Assembly (NCBI GenBank): GCA_050084985.1
Contig: JBITNC010000001.1
Coordinates: forward strand, 167,524,001-167,588,000
Direction: 5' to 3'
DNA length: 64,000 nucleotides
Source: Nageia nagi
Lineage: Eukaryota > Pinophyta
Positions 45,060-56,639 of the stretch are shown here, in pieces. The stretch's first letter is position 1, and each line of letters starts with the position of its first letter. Made by a program: the position numbers and the translations under genes. The notes beneath the pieces were generated by a model that had not been told where the DNA came from, ran no database searches, and saw only the letters and a program-made list of their open reading frames with translations.

Positions 45060-46580
45060 TATATTTTGTCCCCAAAAGCATTTAGGATGATGAAATGAGG
45101 TGAGGGTAGAGCTCTCTCACCCGATTAACTGCATACCACTTGGCCTTGTGTGGATGTTGGCCCTTCACTCCAATATGCCACACCTCATGTATGCCACTAT
45201 GAGATGATCATTGCTTCTTTTCCAATACTACATCCTTAACCAACACATTCATGTGCTCAGGGGCTAAATCCTCAATTGATGGTAACATAACATCTATATC
45301 TTCTACAACTAAGGCTGGTTTGTACAACTTCAAGTTCTCAACATTAATAATGGAATACATTTGCATATAGGGTGGTAAGTCTAACTAAGATGCATTGTCT
45401 CCAACTTGACCAATAATGATAAATGGACCATAACTTAATGGTTTCAACTTCTTTCCCTTACCATGCTATCTCTCCTTACTGAGATGAAGCCATACCTGAT
45501 CCCCAACCTAAAATTTATGATCCACCTGATGATGATCATGCCTCTCCTTATACTTGGCCTGACTCTTCTCCAACTATTCTTTTACCTTCTGATGAATCAA
45601 TTCGATCCTCTCAATAAAATTCTTTGCCTGCTCCTCCTCATTATGAAGAACTATATCTCCATCACTTGTTGAAGCAAAAGCCATATTGAAAGGTGATTTT
45701 GGTAAATAACCAAAACAAGTCTCAAAAGGGTTTTATTAGTAGAAGAATGTAAAGCCCGATTATATGCATGCTATATATAATTCAAATGCTCATCCCAAGT
45801 TTTAGGATGCTTTCCATAATAACCCTATAATAGGTGTACCATTTTCCTATTTACCACCTCTGTTTGACCATCTATCTATGGATGAAATTTTGTACTCCTC
45901 TTTAGTTTAGTGTCCATCCTTTCCCACAAAGAAGTCCAAAATTTTCCAAGAAACTTGGAATCCCTATCAAAAATGATAGAAGTAGGAAGACAAAAATGTA
46001 CCCACACATAAGTAAAGAAAAGATTAGCTATCTCTTGACCTATCATAGTCTTTTTACATGGGATTAGAATACACATCTTACTGAATCTATCCACAACCAC
46101 ATATAAATAATCATGACCTCTTTTAGACATAGGTAAAACTCGAATAAAATCCATAGAAATACTCTCCCATGGTCATGTAGGAATGGAAAATGGCATAAAA
46201 AGACCAAATTTCCTATTATTGGGTTTGCTTACACTGCATAACATACAACCTCTGATATATCTAGATACATTTTCTTGCATTTTAGGCTAGTAACAATACC
46301 TTTGTAGATTAGCAAGAGTTTTTCCAACACCAAAGTACCCTGAAATATGAGAAGTATGAGCTTCCCTAATCAAATCATTTCTCTCACCATTAGGAATATA
46401 AATTTTGCCCAAATGAAAAAATAATCCATCATGCAAATGAAAGTCATGATTTCCAACCTCATTACCAAGACTCAATCTATGATAGACATTTTGGAAATCA
46501 GGATCAACCACATATTGTTCTTTATACCCATCATGCATTAAAGAACTATTTTGTAGAATCACAACACTAGCAACTATTGG
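45060..46580 (-). pseudogene. Integrase of the nested element
   Basis: The zinc-binding HHCC domain has HTSHISGYFGVGKT (ends 46287) followed, after a stop at expected Trp, by RYIRGCMLCSVSKP (about 46250). The catalytic core, open at 46154-45876, has MDFIRVLPMSKRGHDYLYVV with the first Asp and IIFDRDSKFLGKFW with the second. IDGQTEVVNRKM follows a stop and supplies the Glu. A one-base loss near 45738 shifts the frame, after which KSPFNMAFAS, VKEXLEKSQAKYKER and LKPLSYGPFIIIGQVGDNAS (GPY/F module) are readable. The tail ends with a segment like W-IG-KGQ-P-KAKWY, in place of an obvious chromodomain. Small plus-strand frames here are shadows. Confidence 0.9.
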
Positions 46581-47102
46581 AGGCCTAGACAACATATCAG
46601 TAATTTTATTTTGAGTACCCTTCTTGTACTTAATCACCAAATGAAATTGTTGCAAGAATCCCTTCCAACGAAAGTGCCTAGATTGTTGCAACTTAGATTG
46701 TGACTAAAGATATTGCAAGGGTTGATGGTTTGTATGAATTATTGTCTCTTTACCTACCAAATAGTGCTTCCATTTCTTAACACTTTGAACTAATGCATAC
46801 AACTCTTTGTCATATGTGGGATAGTTTCTTAATGCACTGGTAAACATTTCCAAGTGATAGCAAATTGGATGTTTTTCTTGCAATAAAACTGCACCTATAG
46901 CATAGTCACTTGCATCAGTTTCAATTTAAAAAGTTTTTTGAAGATTAGGCAAAGCAAGTACTAGAGCATTACTAATTTTATTTTTAAGAAATTCAAAAGC
47001 ATGTTGTTCTTTCCCTCCCCACTGAAATCCATGACTCTTTCCTATAATTGCATGAAGTGGAGAAGCCATGTAAGAAAAGTTAGCAATAAACTTGCGTAAA
47101 TA
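46581..47102 (-). pseudogene. RNase H of the nested element
   Basis: Follows RT without a gap: YLRKFIANFSYMASPLHAII, then IETDASDYAIGAVLLQE with the first catalytic Asp, then RNYPTYDKELYALVQSVKKW (E/D region), KHYLVGKETIIHTNHQPLQY, and ending IKYKKGTQNKITDMLSRPP (N--ADALSR). Stops at the expected Gln or Val-Gln positions (TAG near 47103, TAA near 46927, TAA near 46705) break an otherwise conserved domain. Confidence 0.85.
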
Positions 47103-47930
47103 CTATACTACCCTAAGAAAACTCCTAGTCTCTATCACATTAGTGGGAGTAGGCCATTTAAACACAGCCTCAACTTTTGTAGGATCTATCCTCAATTTAC
47201 CTTCACCTACAATGTGGCTAAGATAGATTAAACTCTTCTTGACAAACTCACACTTAGACATCTTCAAATAGAGTTTTGCTTCCCTAAAAACTTCAAACAC
47301 TTTACGAATATGTACCACATGATCTTTCCAATTATCACTATAAATGAGAACATCATCAAGATACACAATAACAAAATCATCAATGAAAGACCTTAAAACC
47401 TCATTCATTACATGCATGAAAGTAGTAGGAGCATTGCATAATCCAAATGATAAAACCAACCATTCAAACAATCCTTGCCTAGTTTTAAAAGCAGTTTTCC
47501 ACACATCCTCTTCTTTAACTCGTACTTGATTATAACCACTTCTTAGATCCAATTTTGTGAAATTACTAGCTTTTTGTAATTGATCCATTAAATCATCAAT
47601 ACATGGCAAAGGATATCGATTCTTAATCGTGATCTTATTTAGTGCCCTGTAATCAACACACATATGCCAAGTTCCATCTTTCTTTGGAATTATAACAATA
47701 GGAGATCCACACGGTGATGTGCTAGGTCTAATGACTCCTTGATCTAACAATTCCTTGACTTGTTTCTTAATTTCTTCAATTTCCAAAGTATAATTTCTAT
47801 ATAAGCCAATATTAGGAAGTGTAACATCAGGATGTAATTGAATCTCATGTTGTATATCTCTTTTTGGTGGAAGTTCTTTAGGTACTTGAAATAAATCTTC
47901 AAATTTGAAAATTACTTATTTTACTTCTTC
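47103..47930 (-). pseudogene. Reverse transcriptase of the nested element
   Basis: A 227-codon uninterrupted stretch (47786-47103) holds the RT domain: VKELLDQGVIRPSTSPCGSP, then IIPKKDGTWHMCVDYRALNK, then RYPLPCIDDLMDQL, then FTKLDLRSGYNQVRVKEEDV, then FKTRQGLFEWLVLSFGLCNA, then the catalytic YLDDVLIYSDN (YLDD at 47363-47352) and LSHIVGEGKLRIDPTKVEAV. All catalytic Asp residues are present, so this is the best-kept domain in the window, though it lacks intact flanking domains. It begins in the linker QHEIQLHPDVTLPNIGLYRN upstream of 47786. The plus-strand frame at 47344-47529 is antisense. Confidence 0.95.
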
Positions 47931-48480
47931 TTTGTATTGTGGTTCACAATCCTCAAGTGCGTTTATGATTTCTACTTCATCTTGAGATTTTACAATTGCA
48001 AGTACAAACATTTGTCCTATTTTGATTAGTCTCTTTGCTTGTCCTGCAGTAATCAAAGAAATATCCTTTTTCTTGTTTTGATGAGCACTAACCATGTATT
48101 CAATTCCATCTTTAATGAGTCTATATTTGTTTTCCTTTCTATAAAATAAAGTATATCTTTCCCATAGATAAGGACTACCAAGCACAATCCCACAAATATC
48201 CAAAGGAACAACATCAAGTAAAACTTCATCAATGTACTACATGTTAATCCCAAATTACGACTTGCATTGTTTTGTTACCTTTAACTTAGAATTTTTATTA
48301 ACCCATCCCAATGAATATGGGTTTGGATGAGGTTGAGTAGTGAGTGCAAGTGATTTGACATACTTTTATACAATTAAGTTAGCTTGAGATCCAGAATCAA
48401 ATAATGTATCAATCCTAGTCTTCTTAGCTTGCACCTTGATGTGAAAAAGTTCAATTTTCTTCTTTTCCTCATCTTCATTA
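47916..48480 (-). pseudogene. Aspartic protease of the nested element
   Basis: The minus strand reads ELFHIKVQAKKTRIDTLFDS, then GSQANLIV. The catalytic triad is DSG at 48398-48390 in the form TLFDSGSQANL, a variant of the gypsy protease motif (LxDSGSTHNFI). VKSLALTTQPHPNPYSLGWV and VPLDICGIVLGSPYLWERYT follow, the latter being the conserved ILG-PWL flap-side segment. Stops at about 48377, 48260 and 48242 interrupt the frame. The open 95-codon piece at 48203-47916 runs on into the linker to RT. Confidence 0.8.
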
Positions 48481-48500
48481 GGTGTATTATGCAAAACCAT

Positions 48501-49482
48501 TCATGCCATTTTAACATCTACATCTAAACCATATTCAATTTCCTTAGTAATAGTATTTATTTGTTTCTTTTGACTTTTAGGTTTAGGACATAATTCAAGA
48601 TGCAATTTCCAACATTTAGCGTTTAAATGACCTTCTTTTTGACAATGTGTGCATACATCTTTAGACTTTTGTGTAGTAGATGTAGTTTTCTTTTTCCCCT
48701 TTCCTTTGTTATTTTTAGAATCATTATTACTATTTTTATTGGAAGCATTTTCATTTTTCCCATCCTTAATGAATTTTCCCCTTTCTTCTAAGTGAGTGGC
48801 TTGTACACAAACTTTATCCAAATCATTTAGATCAAACATCAATATTGTATGCCTTAAATAATTGTGCAAACCACCAATATACTTAAGAAGAGTACCTTGG
48901 GAATCAAGAGGAATACCTAGCATTGTAGCTCTTCTTTAGAATTTTGTAGTGTACTCTTGCACACTTTGCCCTTTACCTTGATAGAAAGTTTGCCATTCCA
49001 TGATTGCCTTTTGTCGATAACCCAAAGGATAAAATTGATCTCTAAGCAATTGTACAAAATGGGTCCAAGAAGCAATACAAGCTTGAATTGATTCATTCTT
49101 ACTTTGCAAACAACTTTCCAACCAAACAAGTGTATTACCACTCATTTTAAGAGTTGCTAATTGGATTTTATCCTCATCTCTTACAATTCTTTGAATTCTA
49201 TAATATACCTTAATTTATGTAATCCAATGGTCTAACTTCTTAGCATTCACTCAATAAAAGTAGGCAAATCAAATTTAACTTCCAATTTCAAAGGAGAACT
49301 TTGAAAAACACTATGTGTAACATCATTGTCAATTTTATTACCTTCACTAGTTTCACCTTCATTTTTCTTGTATTGTTGTTCTTGAAAATGTTGGAATTGT
49401 AGAGACATCTTCTGGAACATTGTGGAGAGATCAGCAATTTGCTTTTCCACATTAGACCCTCCTTCATTGGCCATGGCTCCAA
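48501..49482 (-). pseudogene. Gag of the nested element
   Basis: Begins MANEGGSNVEKQIADLSTMF at 49474, followed by a Gln-rich coiled-coil-like stretch (QKMSLQFQHFQEQQYKKNEG) and VKFDLPTFIE. A one-base loss near 49248 shifts the frame to NAKKLDHWI, then IQLATLKMSGNTLVWLESCL and YRQKAIMEWQTFYQGKGQSV, the capsid core (W-----L-G-A--W). After one stop near 48938 comes GIPLDSQGTLLKYIGGLHNY. A Lys/Asn-rich stretch precedes the zinc knuckle CTHCQKEGHLNAKC (CX2CX4HX4C, 48653-48612). Structural protein of the particle. Confidence 0.9.
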
Positions 49483-49646
49483 GCTCTCTTTACTTCTTTA
49501 GCCAAACTCTAGAACCAATTTCTGGATCCTCCTCCATAAATTCTCCTTCTCCTTTCTTGCTTTGTGACCTAGTATACATGCAAGAACACTTTCCAAACAC
49601 CAACAACAATCTCAAAAAGATAGGTTATCCCAATAATTTCAACTTA

Positions 49647-49658
49647 TCTCTAATGCCA
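49647..49658 (-). promoter_or_regulatory. Primer-binding site (tRNA-iMet-like)
   Basis: Four bases after the 5' LTR the minus strand reads TGGCATTAGAGA, matching the tRNA-iMet PBS TGGTATCAGAGC at 9 of 12 positions. Confidence 0.7.
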
Positions 49659-49662
49659 AACT

Positions 49663-50800
49663 TGATCCATAAACTATAAGATTAAAATTTCAATTTAACC
49701 TTTTCTTAGGATCAATTCACACTTAAAACAATTAAGTTCTTGTAAAGGAAAATTATGAAAGAAATTGTAAACATAAAGAAGAGAAAAGCATTCACCATAG
49801 AAAGAGACAAGCAAAATTATCTTGGTTCACCCAATGTGGGCTACATCTAGCTCAAAAGCTCTCTACTATTAGTGGGTGGAATCACTTTACAAGGCCTCCA
49901 TGGTCCTTCAAAACCTCCTCTCACACTCACAACACACTCACAGCTCTAAAAATCACAACAAAAACTGAAAATAACTTTCTTGAAATCCTCCTCCTCTCTC
50001 ACAGCCAATTTGCTCCCCTTTTATACAATTTTGGGGGCTAAAATTGAAGAGTATTACAATTAGGAAATTCCATACAAAACCTATTTTTAGATACACATTA
50101 ACCTCCTTGATCTTCCTATCAAATTTGGGCTCAAATGGTTGTAAAAATCTCCCCAAAATGAACTCTAAAATTGAAATAATACACTCATTAGAGTGTTTTA
50201 GGCTTATAGAATTAACTCAACCTAATAATAGGACCTTAAGAGAATTAAAAATCACCATAAACCTTTGAAAACACTAAAAATACATTAAAAAAAACTAACA
50301 TTGGGTGGGTGCACTATGGTGATGACACATGGCATGCTTAGAATAAGTTAACCTCCTGTTGATTGGTGGCTTGGCTAGTGGTTAGATGGTGGCATGGTGG
50401 TTTGGATGGTGGTTAGGTGGCTTGGCTGGCATGGGTGGATGGTCTCACAGGTGGCTTGGTGGTAGGTAGACAATCTCATGATCAACCAGGCTCATCACCT
50501 CCATGTGGTCAAACTCCACATGGCTCTGTCACATCTCCTCCTCCTACGTGGTCTCCATGATGGCAGTCAACCTTCCACACATGCCTCACTCCTCCAATGT
50601 GGTCCCCATGGTGGCCTCCAAACATTTGAATATATATATATATTATCAAAATGGACAAATGGTGTTAATATCATATCTTCCACATACAAACTTGGATTCA
50701 CGATCCAAAAGAAGCATCAAAAAGCTGAAGACAAGATGATCACAATGAACACACTAAAATGGAGATTACTAAATGTTGAAGGGATCCAAATTTTAGATCA
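49663..50800 (-). repeat. 5' LTR of the nested element
   Basis: 1138 bp, TGATCC...GATCA termini (plus strand). It aligns with 43873-45041. U3 (high-coordinate end) contains a C/A-rich region on the minus strand of repeated ACCACC and AAGCCACC words (50360-50475), which is unusually GC-rich for this window. Confidence 0.95.
50018..50025 (-). promoter_or_regulatory. TATA box of the 5' LTR
   Basis: TATAAAAG on the minus strand, within GTATAAAAGGGGAGC, lies about 355 bp from the U5 end. The same box is kept in the 3' LTR at 44228-44235. Confidence 0.75.
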
Positions 50801-50805
50801 TATTA
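50801..50805. repeat. Target-site duplication, right copy (TATTA)
   Basis: Identical to 43868-43872. Element 2 coding sequence resumes immediately after it. Confidence 0.95.
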
Positions 50806-53500
50806 GGATTTGAATCATCCAACTCTATAGTCTATAAAATTTGATTCAAAGCCTCTCCATGCTGATGGGAGTTTCTGATAAGATCCCAGAGAGAGAATTT
50901 GATGGGAGTTAATCTTAACTATTGTTCCATATCACTCTGTAACTTTTCCTTAACTCTTTGTTGAACTAGTGGAGGAGGAGGAGCTATATGATTAGGCATG
51001 TTTATATCCACTCCTATATCCTTAGAAATTTTTCTTGGATCATTTCCTTTATATTTGTATAGATGGGCCCTAGTGGAAACATTAATCATCCTAATTGTAT
51101 GCATTTGATCCTATGCTTATTCTCCATCTCTAACTTGCTTCTATTTTGTTCCATAATCATAAGGTACATTATGATTATAATGCCTAGTGGTAGCCACTTG
51201 GTTCACACCCCATTGAGGTAATGGATTAATATACCTTTAATTCAAAATTAGGATCTAAAGAGGTATCATTAAACATTAATTTCCCTAAATTTATGAAATT
51301 TTGAATAACCTTACATAGATAAATGCAATGGTCAACACTATGGCCTTGTGTCCTATGGAAACCATACAAATCATCATTTTTATACCATGGTTTAGTGGCC
51401 TAATATGTATCCCACCATACTTCTAATAGCCTAATCAATTTTTGTATCATTGAGTTTCTTGAAAATTTTGGACAAAGGTTCACCCAATGGATCAAAATTC
51501 CTAAGTGCTCCTGAAGAGTAGCCTTATGCTTGATTTAATTTTTGTCCTGCTCCTGATTCTAATTATAGGGATGACTAGGTGCATTCATTTGATTAGCCTA
51601 TCAAACATTCTATGCTAGAGGTGGTGGTGGTACTTGGAGCATTAACTGACTTACTTAGGGATTATCTTCATTCATAGCACCACTCTTATTTGATCCATAA
51701 TGATGATTACCATTTTCCTTTTTAACCACCTTAATCTCACTATTCTGGATCATGACATCATTGATAATCTTCACTTGGGAAATAGCTTCCTCAAAGGTCC
51801 TATGATGTTGTATCTATAAATATGTTGAGATTTGTTTAATACAACTTTTACTAAATAGTCTCACCAACTCCTCCTAAGATAAAGAGAAGTTCATATCCAT
51901 AATCAAATAGTACCACCTAGAAACATAATTAGAGATGGTTTCTTGATCAAATTGAGACAACTTCATTAAATCACTAATGGAAGCCATCTTCTTGATGTTG
52001 ATAGAAAGTGTTTAAGAAGGAGATTGGAAAGTTACTCACACAAATACAAGCTATTTTGAGGAAGAGAGTTATACTAATTCATAGCCTATCCCCTAGGAAT
52101 CAAAAGATAAGTTCTTAAAAAGAGATCATCATCATTTACAATCAAATAGGAAGCATGTTTAAAGTATCTCAAATGCTCTTTTAGATCCTCCATACTCTTG
52201 AACTTGTCTATCTTAGGCATCTAAACTTCTTGGGATAAGTGTTCATGGGGATAGAAGGGTTTATGGGCTCATTACAAATCTCCCTATAGCTCTCTTTGGA
52301 CAAACCCAAATTGTATGGCTTCATTTCTAAATCTTTCAATATTATCATAATTTTCCTTTCCTCATTCATGTTATGCATCCTAAAAGATGTATTTGGTCCA
52401 CCATCGGCTAGATTTGATCCATCATGATTCTAATTTTTCTAATTAACTACACTCAATTATCTTTCAAACTTATGTGTATTGGGGTTATAAGATATGCCTT
52501 ATTGACCCCAAGATGGCCTTTATGTATTGTACCCTAAATTTTGATTATAAACTTGTTGTTGACCTTAAGTTTGGAATTGAGCAGTAGGACCATAAGTTTT
52601 ATGCACATGTTGACCACCACCTTATTGCATACCATATTTTTGTCCTTAATGTGTACCATGTGACATATTTTGATTCTGATTTGTATGTAAACTAGCCACC
52701 TATTTTTGATACGTAAGTGCTTGAACATGCTCAATTAATTTTTGCATATCCTCCATGGATGAATTTGAGGAACCTTGTTGGATATAGGGTTGGTTGGTAT
52801 GTGGAGTGGAATGTATTTGAAATGGAATGTTTTGAAAATGGGTTATACCTTGGTTTTTCCTACTTTATTTATTATGGAATGAAGGAGTTTGAAAGTGGTT
52901 CATACCCAGTTTTGTTCCACTTTAGGTGTTGGGTTGATTTTGCACAAAAGATTGACCAAGGCTATCCCAATCATCAAACCTGGTGGGATTGGATTGATCA
53001 ACATGAAGGTTTGAGGCTTGTGGATTAATGTTCCAAGATACTTGTTTTTGTGGAATTTGGAAATTTTTGGCACTACTATTTGGAACATTATGTGGGACTC
53101 AGAAAGCAACATTTTGAGGAAAATTAACTTGATTAGAATTCATTTCTCTTTAGTGTGAATGAGGTGTGCTATGTTGAACAACATTTTGAATGTTTAGTAT
53201 AATATTTTGGAAGAACTCTTGTTGTTAAACCTTAGAGAGGGTTTGTGTTGTGGAATGATATTCTTATCTAGGGATGTAATTCTATTAACTATCTCTTATG
53301 CATGTTCTCTTGAAATTTAAGCAAATCAAGATTTGGTTGTAAGTCCTCTATAATTGAAGATTCTCTAAATGGTTGAGGTGGGTTAGGTGAGGATATTTGG
53401 GTGGTAGTTAACATATAATCTTGAGATGGTATTGATAAAAATAATGTAATGGTTTGGTATGGCAATTTATCCACTACTCTAATAACAATGAGGTCCTTGA
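50806..53500 (-). pseudogene. Element 2 gag (Tat-like)
   Basis: The minus strand from 53474 reads a long Pro/Gln/Asn-rich N-terminal region (SPNPPQPFRESSIIEDLQPN, then NPTRFDDWDSLGQSFVQNQP, then SSNSSMEDMQKLIEHVQALT). Broken capsid pieces follow: AMNXYNSLPQNS (family WY-SLP-NSI), MASISDLMKLSQFDQETISN, YVSRWYYLIMDMNFSLS and HRTFEEAISQVKII. A degenerate knuckle region YGFHRTQGHSVDHC (about 51370) is followed by LCKVIQNFINLGKLMF. The final part, open at 51104-50919, contains PNHIAPPPPLVQQRVKEKLQ. The frame reaches 50806 and continues at 43867 across the nested insertion. The plus-strand frame at 52717-53028 is antisense to the Gln/Asn-rich region. Confidence 0.75.
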
Positions 53501-55815
53501 ATGAGCAAAAGGTGGTGGGAAAGTGGGCTCATAGATGTTTCTACTCAATTTCCTAGTTAAAGGTTGACTCCTATCTAAGAAAAGGTCAAAAGTAATAGGA
53601 AAGAGATAAATATCTAAGCTACTAAATAGGGAAATTCAAATAACATGAAAAAAAAACTAAACTAATTAGCCTAAGTATCACTACATAGGCAATAATCCAT
53701 AGCCAAGAATGATAATAGAACAACTATGTCACTCCTGGGGTCTTGCAATTGCAATACATAGCCACAACTTCAAACAAAGATGCATACATAATAATTACAA
53801 TATAAGAGAATAACCACATAATTCAAAGGTAAAACACATCTACACATTGCATTATCATATATGAAAGCAATTATTACAAGGGGAAGCTTTGCTAAAATGT
53901 CTGACCTTTTGGACTTCTAACAATCCACTATATATAATGTTTTCCTTACAATGGGTTATTGTACACATTAATAACTATATTTACCCCTTTGACTAAAGAT
54001 AGAATAAACTTAAATATTTACAAAATATTTTATAATTTTAACTAATTATAGAGAATGGTCTAGATGCAGGATCGATTCTTGGAATTTCCAGATATTCAAT
54101 CTTGTACCTATCTAGCTGCAATTAGACACTTTTGTCTCTTAACTTTGGTTAGTCTAAAACTAATCTAGAATTTAAGAGGCATGGTCCACCATTTCTATAA
54201 GTATAATCAAACCATTTTAGCAATCAATATTCTACCAAATCTTTGCAATCATTAAATGCTCCTATCTATAATTCTGGTGTTGAATACTATAAGGGTGGAG
54301 GGAAGATGTATCCATTAAAACCAAAGAGTGACCTTGTTATCCCAAAAAGTAACATGTACATAAATAAGTAAAATCCACACTTAGTACCAATGTAAATTTT
54401 ATTAATTCTCAAGGTAACCTCAAATTACAAATGTTATATCTCTCAATCCATTGTTTTTCTTGAAGGGCTTTTATAGATTTTAATGATATAAGACCTCTAT
54501 GAGCAAATACAAATTCATTGATGATCAGTCTATGATCATTGTCATTTGGATTAAGTCTCTAACATCTGATTATAGTCCTTGGAAATTATATAAATTTGAC
54601 TTTTTGGATATATTTTGTCACTTTTATCTTGTTTATATACTCTTTTTTTTATCTGAAAGGCTCCTGGTTCAATGTACTTCAATTTTTCCAATATTTAGCA
54701 CTTGTGGACACTAAACACATGCCAAAATAATACATCAAACATACATATTCGCATAAAGATACATTGCATGCATTAAATATGAAATAATAATCACAAAACA
54801 AAGCAACCTTACAATAAGTCCTAAAGGAATTCTAATAGCATAAGTTTACTTCACCAAAAAGGTCCTGTTGCTCAAGGTCTGAGGTTGTATTTATAGATTT
54901 TTTGAGTCTATTAAACTTATCGATTTGAGCTAATCTAGATCCTAAAATGAGTTTACTTGTTGCATTCATAGTTGTATTATAGAGTTTAAGACATGTATAA
55001 TCCACTATTTTAAGCTGTGGATCAACACGATTTTGTAACTTGATTTTGCTTTGCTAAGTACAAAATCATCGATAATTGGGTTTCGAATGGTAGAGATTGA
55101 GATTAATCACTGGTGAACCAATCCAACCATTAGAGATTATCACCTACTATAGTTTATATCAAATTTTTTAATCCCTTTTCAATCTACTTTCAAATGAGGG
55201 TCATTTTTACATGTCTACATTTTGCCCCTTTTTGAATTATCAAATGTTAGAAGCAAGTGATAATTCAAAAATAGAGATAGGTATATGCAAGTTCTTGACA
55301 TGGAAATTTGACTCAAGGGTTGGTGTTTAAATTTGACTTAATTTTTTGAATAATTCAAGCTCAATTGATTGAATCATGATTGTAAATTATTTTTTCTTTT
55401 TCTCTTGATGCATTTTGAAAATAATTTGAATATATACCAAAATTTCACTTGTATTGATCGGCCATATTGTATGCCTGTTATGGCATTTTCATGATGAGAC
55501 TCTTGTTTGTCTCCACTTGCCAAGACAAGTATGCATTATTAAGCTTAGTTTTGTGTGTATAGGTTTGATTTTGATAGTACTACATTTTATCCCAATAGCA
55601 AGGTTTCATGATAATCTTGCACAAAAGATTACTCCATTTTAAAATCATGTTTAATTTTTCAACGTTTGAAATACCTTGAGAAGTTAAATATTTTTTATTC
55701 ACATTACCTTGAGTGATTTTCTAAGCCAATAGCTTGTTCAATGCAGATTTATCATATTTCAATAGAAGGAAGCATTTTATGCCTTCAACCTCATTTTCTA
55801 TTTGTAGAAGGAGGG

Positions 55816-55869
<54 letters not shown>

Positions 55870-56639
55870 TTTTTTTTAATAACCCTTGAAAGAGGGCAAA
55901 TTAAGTCTTGGGATAATAGTTTTTTTTTCCAATTTTATACACTATAGATTGTATTTTAATTATTACTAAAAGCAAGGGCAAATGGATTTTGATCATAAAA
56001 TTTTATATTTTAACTTTGAAGGAATTGTTGGCATTTTAGGTCAATCATCGGTGACCCTAAATGATCATCAACATCCAACCTTAGTCTCCAAAGTTTCAAA
56101 GCATGAGGGGAATAAAAAGAAAATACCAACTTTCATTTTCTCATTTATCTTTTTAGTGGTAAGAGATTTTTCACTTTGTTTCCTGTGCTCTTTCATCTTT
56201 TGACTAATATTTTATCTTTCATTCATGATTGTGGGCTAGCATGCCTTTAACGAGATGACCACCTAGCTAAATGAGGCCAATTTGGGAGGAGGTAAGTTCT
56301 AAAAACTATCTTTTTGAATTTTTTCTTATAATATCACTTTTAACCATTAATCCAAAAAATAAAAACCATAGAAGTGCTTATTTTTGTATTTAGAATATTT
56401 TTATTTATTTGGAATATTTTTCTTAGATTTATTTTTGTTGTTTTAAAAAATTTTGAAACCCTCAACCATGGTCATCAGCCAAGGTTGAGGGTTGAAAAAA
56501 TTACCAATGTTTGGCTTTAGATGTTGGTGACCTTGCAATTGCATCTCTTGGTCACTAGCATCTGACTTTGGGTCACCAATTTTTTATTTTTTATTTTTAT
56601 ATAACCATATTTTATTTTTCAAGTTGGTTATGTATTTGA
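53501..56639. mobile_element. LTR-like region between element 2 gag and the PMD ORF of element 3
   Basis: About 3.1 kb with no supported gene. By position it should hold the 5' LTR of element 2 and/or the 3' LTR of element 3. CATGTCTACATTTTGCCCC at 55217 parallels the motif at 32879. No TG...CA pair or target duplication could be assigned. The 55741-55947 frame is an artefact of the (TA)n run. The 54499-54714 and 55454-55642 frames have no domain. Confidence 0.35.
55817..55868. repeat. (TA)n microsatellite
   Basis: About 26 uninterrupted TA units. Confidence 0.98.

Larger units (their letters stand above)
43873..50800 (-). mobile_element. Full-length Ty3/gypsy LTR retrotransposon nested in element 2
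   Basis: A 6928-bp element with two LTRs, PBS, PPT and the gag-PR-RT-RNaseH-INT order of Ty3/gypsy, read on the minus strand. It interrupts element 2 between gag and protease with a perfect TATTA duplication, so it is the younger insertion. Coding capacity is lost through at least two frameshifts (near 49248 in gag and 45738 in integrase) and a dozen or so stops. In the first ~420 bp the LTRs differ at about 18 sites by eye count, mostly transitions, so the insertion is moderately old. The GPY/F-type integrase end and tRNA-iMet-like PBS suit a chromovirus-like lineage. I do not assign a clade. Confidence 0.95.

Noticed and set aside
52717-53028. 103-codon plus-strand ORF
   Set aside because: It is exactly antisense to the Gln/Asn/Pro-rich gag N-terminus of element 2, which has the family features. 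Its Trp/Phe/Tyr-rich sequence is the mirror of that.
55741-55947. 68-codon plus-strand ORF
   Set aside because: Its core is a Tyr-Ile run from the (TA)n microsatellite.
31771-56639. Pairing 31.8-35.8 kb and 53.5-56.6 kb as the two LTRs of element 2
   Set aside because: Apart from one 16-17-bp motif I could not align them, and no matching TG...CA ends or target duplication were found.
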